From: an uncultured Oscillospiraceae bacterium
GTDB lineage: Bacteria > Bacillota > Clostridia > Oscillospirales > Oscillospiraceae
NCBI GenBank assembly: GCA_904398675.1
Contig: CAJFPI010000092.1
Coordinates: 1 to 5,062 of the forward strand
DNA: 5,062 nucleotides
Reading direction: 5' to 3'
Shown here piece after piece: positions 4,778 through 5,062 of this stretch (position 1 is the first letter of the stretch; the number at the start of each line of letters is the position of its first letter). A program made the position numbers and the translations under genes. The notes below the pieces were generated by a model. The model made no database searches, was not told the origin of the DNA, and saw only the letters and a program-made list of their open reading frames with translations.

Positions 4778-5062
4778 ATGGATTACGCAAAGGAGAGCCT
4801 CAAGCTGCATGAGCAGTGGAAGGGCAAGATCGAAGTCATCGCCACCGTGCCCGTGGCCAGCAAGGAGGACCTGAGCCTGGCCTACACTCCCGGCGTGGCC
4901 CAGCCCTGCCTGGAGATCCAGAAGGATATCAACAAGAGCTATGAGCTGACCCGCCGCCACAACCTCTGCGCCGTCATCACCGACGGCAGCGCCGTGCTGG
5001 GCCTGGGCGACATCGGCCCTGAGGCCGGCATGCCGGTGATGGAGGGGAAATGCGTGCTCTTC
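4778..5062 (+). CDS. Malic enzyme, NAD(P)-dependent, N-terminal part (runs off the right edge)
   Basis: The frame is open from the ATG to the window end, giving 95 residues of a protein usually about 385-410 residues long in the short bacterial form. It oxidatively decarboxylates L-malate to pyruvate and CO2 using NAD+ or NADP+ and a divalent metal. The N-terminal catalytic domain is recognisable by LSLAYTPGVAQPC (33-44), which carries the catalytic Tyr36, by VITDGSAVLGLGDIGPEAGMPVMEGK (66-91), and by its terminal Lys91, the catalytic lysine. Both positions agree with those known for short malic enzymes. The nucleotide-binding domain lies outside the window, so cofactor choice cannot be read. 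It follows mdh by 61 bases with no intervening terminator, so the two probably form an operon. Together they can convert oxaloacetate to pyruvate by way of malate, as in the clostridial malate shunt. Confidence 0.94.
   Translation, partial: MDYAKESLKLHEQWKGKIEVIATVPVASKEDLSLAYTPGVAQPCLEIQKDINKSYELTRRHNLCAVITDGSAVLGLGDIGPEAGMPVMEGKCVLF

Noticed and set aside
3523..4779. Long minus-strand frame of 418 codons across mdh.
   Set aside because: It is antisense to the clear LDH/MDH gene, with low-complexity Gly/Asp/Val-rich translation and no recognisable motif.

Overview
The window looks like core chromosomal metabolism from a GC-rich anaerobic Firmicute (Bacillota, class Clostridia, plausibly an Oscillospiraceae-type gut bacterium). 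The basis is GC-rich coding DNA, strong AGGAGG-type ribosome binding sites, AT-rich consensus sigma-A promoters between GC-rich genes, and a malate dehydrogenase built on a lactate-dehydrogenase backbone beside a malic enzyme, an arrangement known from Clostridia. The lineage is an inference. I see no mobile element, CRISPR array, phage gene or sign of recent transfer.

Left part, minus strand: tRNA-Gly (anticodon TCC, encoded CCA) at 11-85, with its own near-consensus promoter at 119-147. Upstream of it are a short class I glutamine amidotransferase / gamma-glutamyl hydrolase-like protein (192-830) and an iron-type alcohol dehydrogenase of the butanol dehydrogenase/YqhD group (899-2080). The two protein genes are 68 bases apart on one strand and could share a transcript.

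Right part, plus strand: class II fumarase fumC (2258-3619), an LDH-fold malate dehydrogenase (3772-4716), and the first 95 codons of a malic enzyme (4778 to the right edge). Back-to-back promoters in 2081-2257 separate the alcohol dehydrogenase from fumC. A separate promoter in 3620-3771 serves mdh, and probably the malic enzyme 61 bases downstream.

Together fumC, mdh and the malic enzyme interconvert fumarate, malate, oxaloacetate and pyruvate: a malate node or malate shunt moving reducing equivalents between cofactors, with an exit to fumarate. The divergent alcohol dehydrogenase is another NAD(P)H-consuming fermentation enzyme, so redox control would be logical. A candidate site for the redox repressor Rex overlaps the mdh -10 element. 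The fumC and mdh leaders share an exact 12-base sequence, and each contains a GC-rich hairpin about ten bases after the predicted transcription start.

I found no convincing new biological system. The best leads are the Rex-like site, the shared leader element, and the Arg substitution that makes an LDH-like enzyme a probable malate dehydrogenase. No gene-free stretch exceeds 177 bases.
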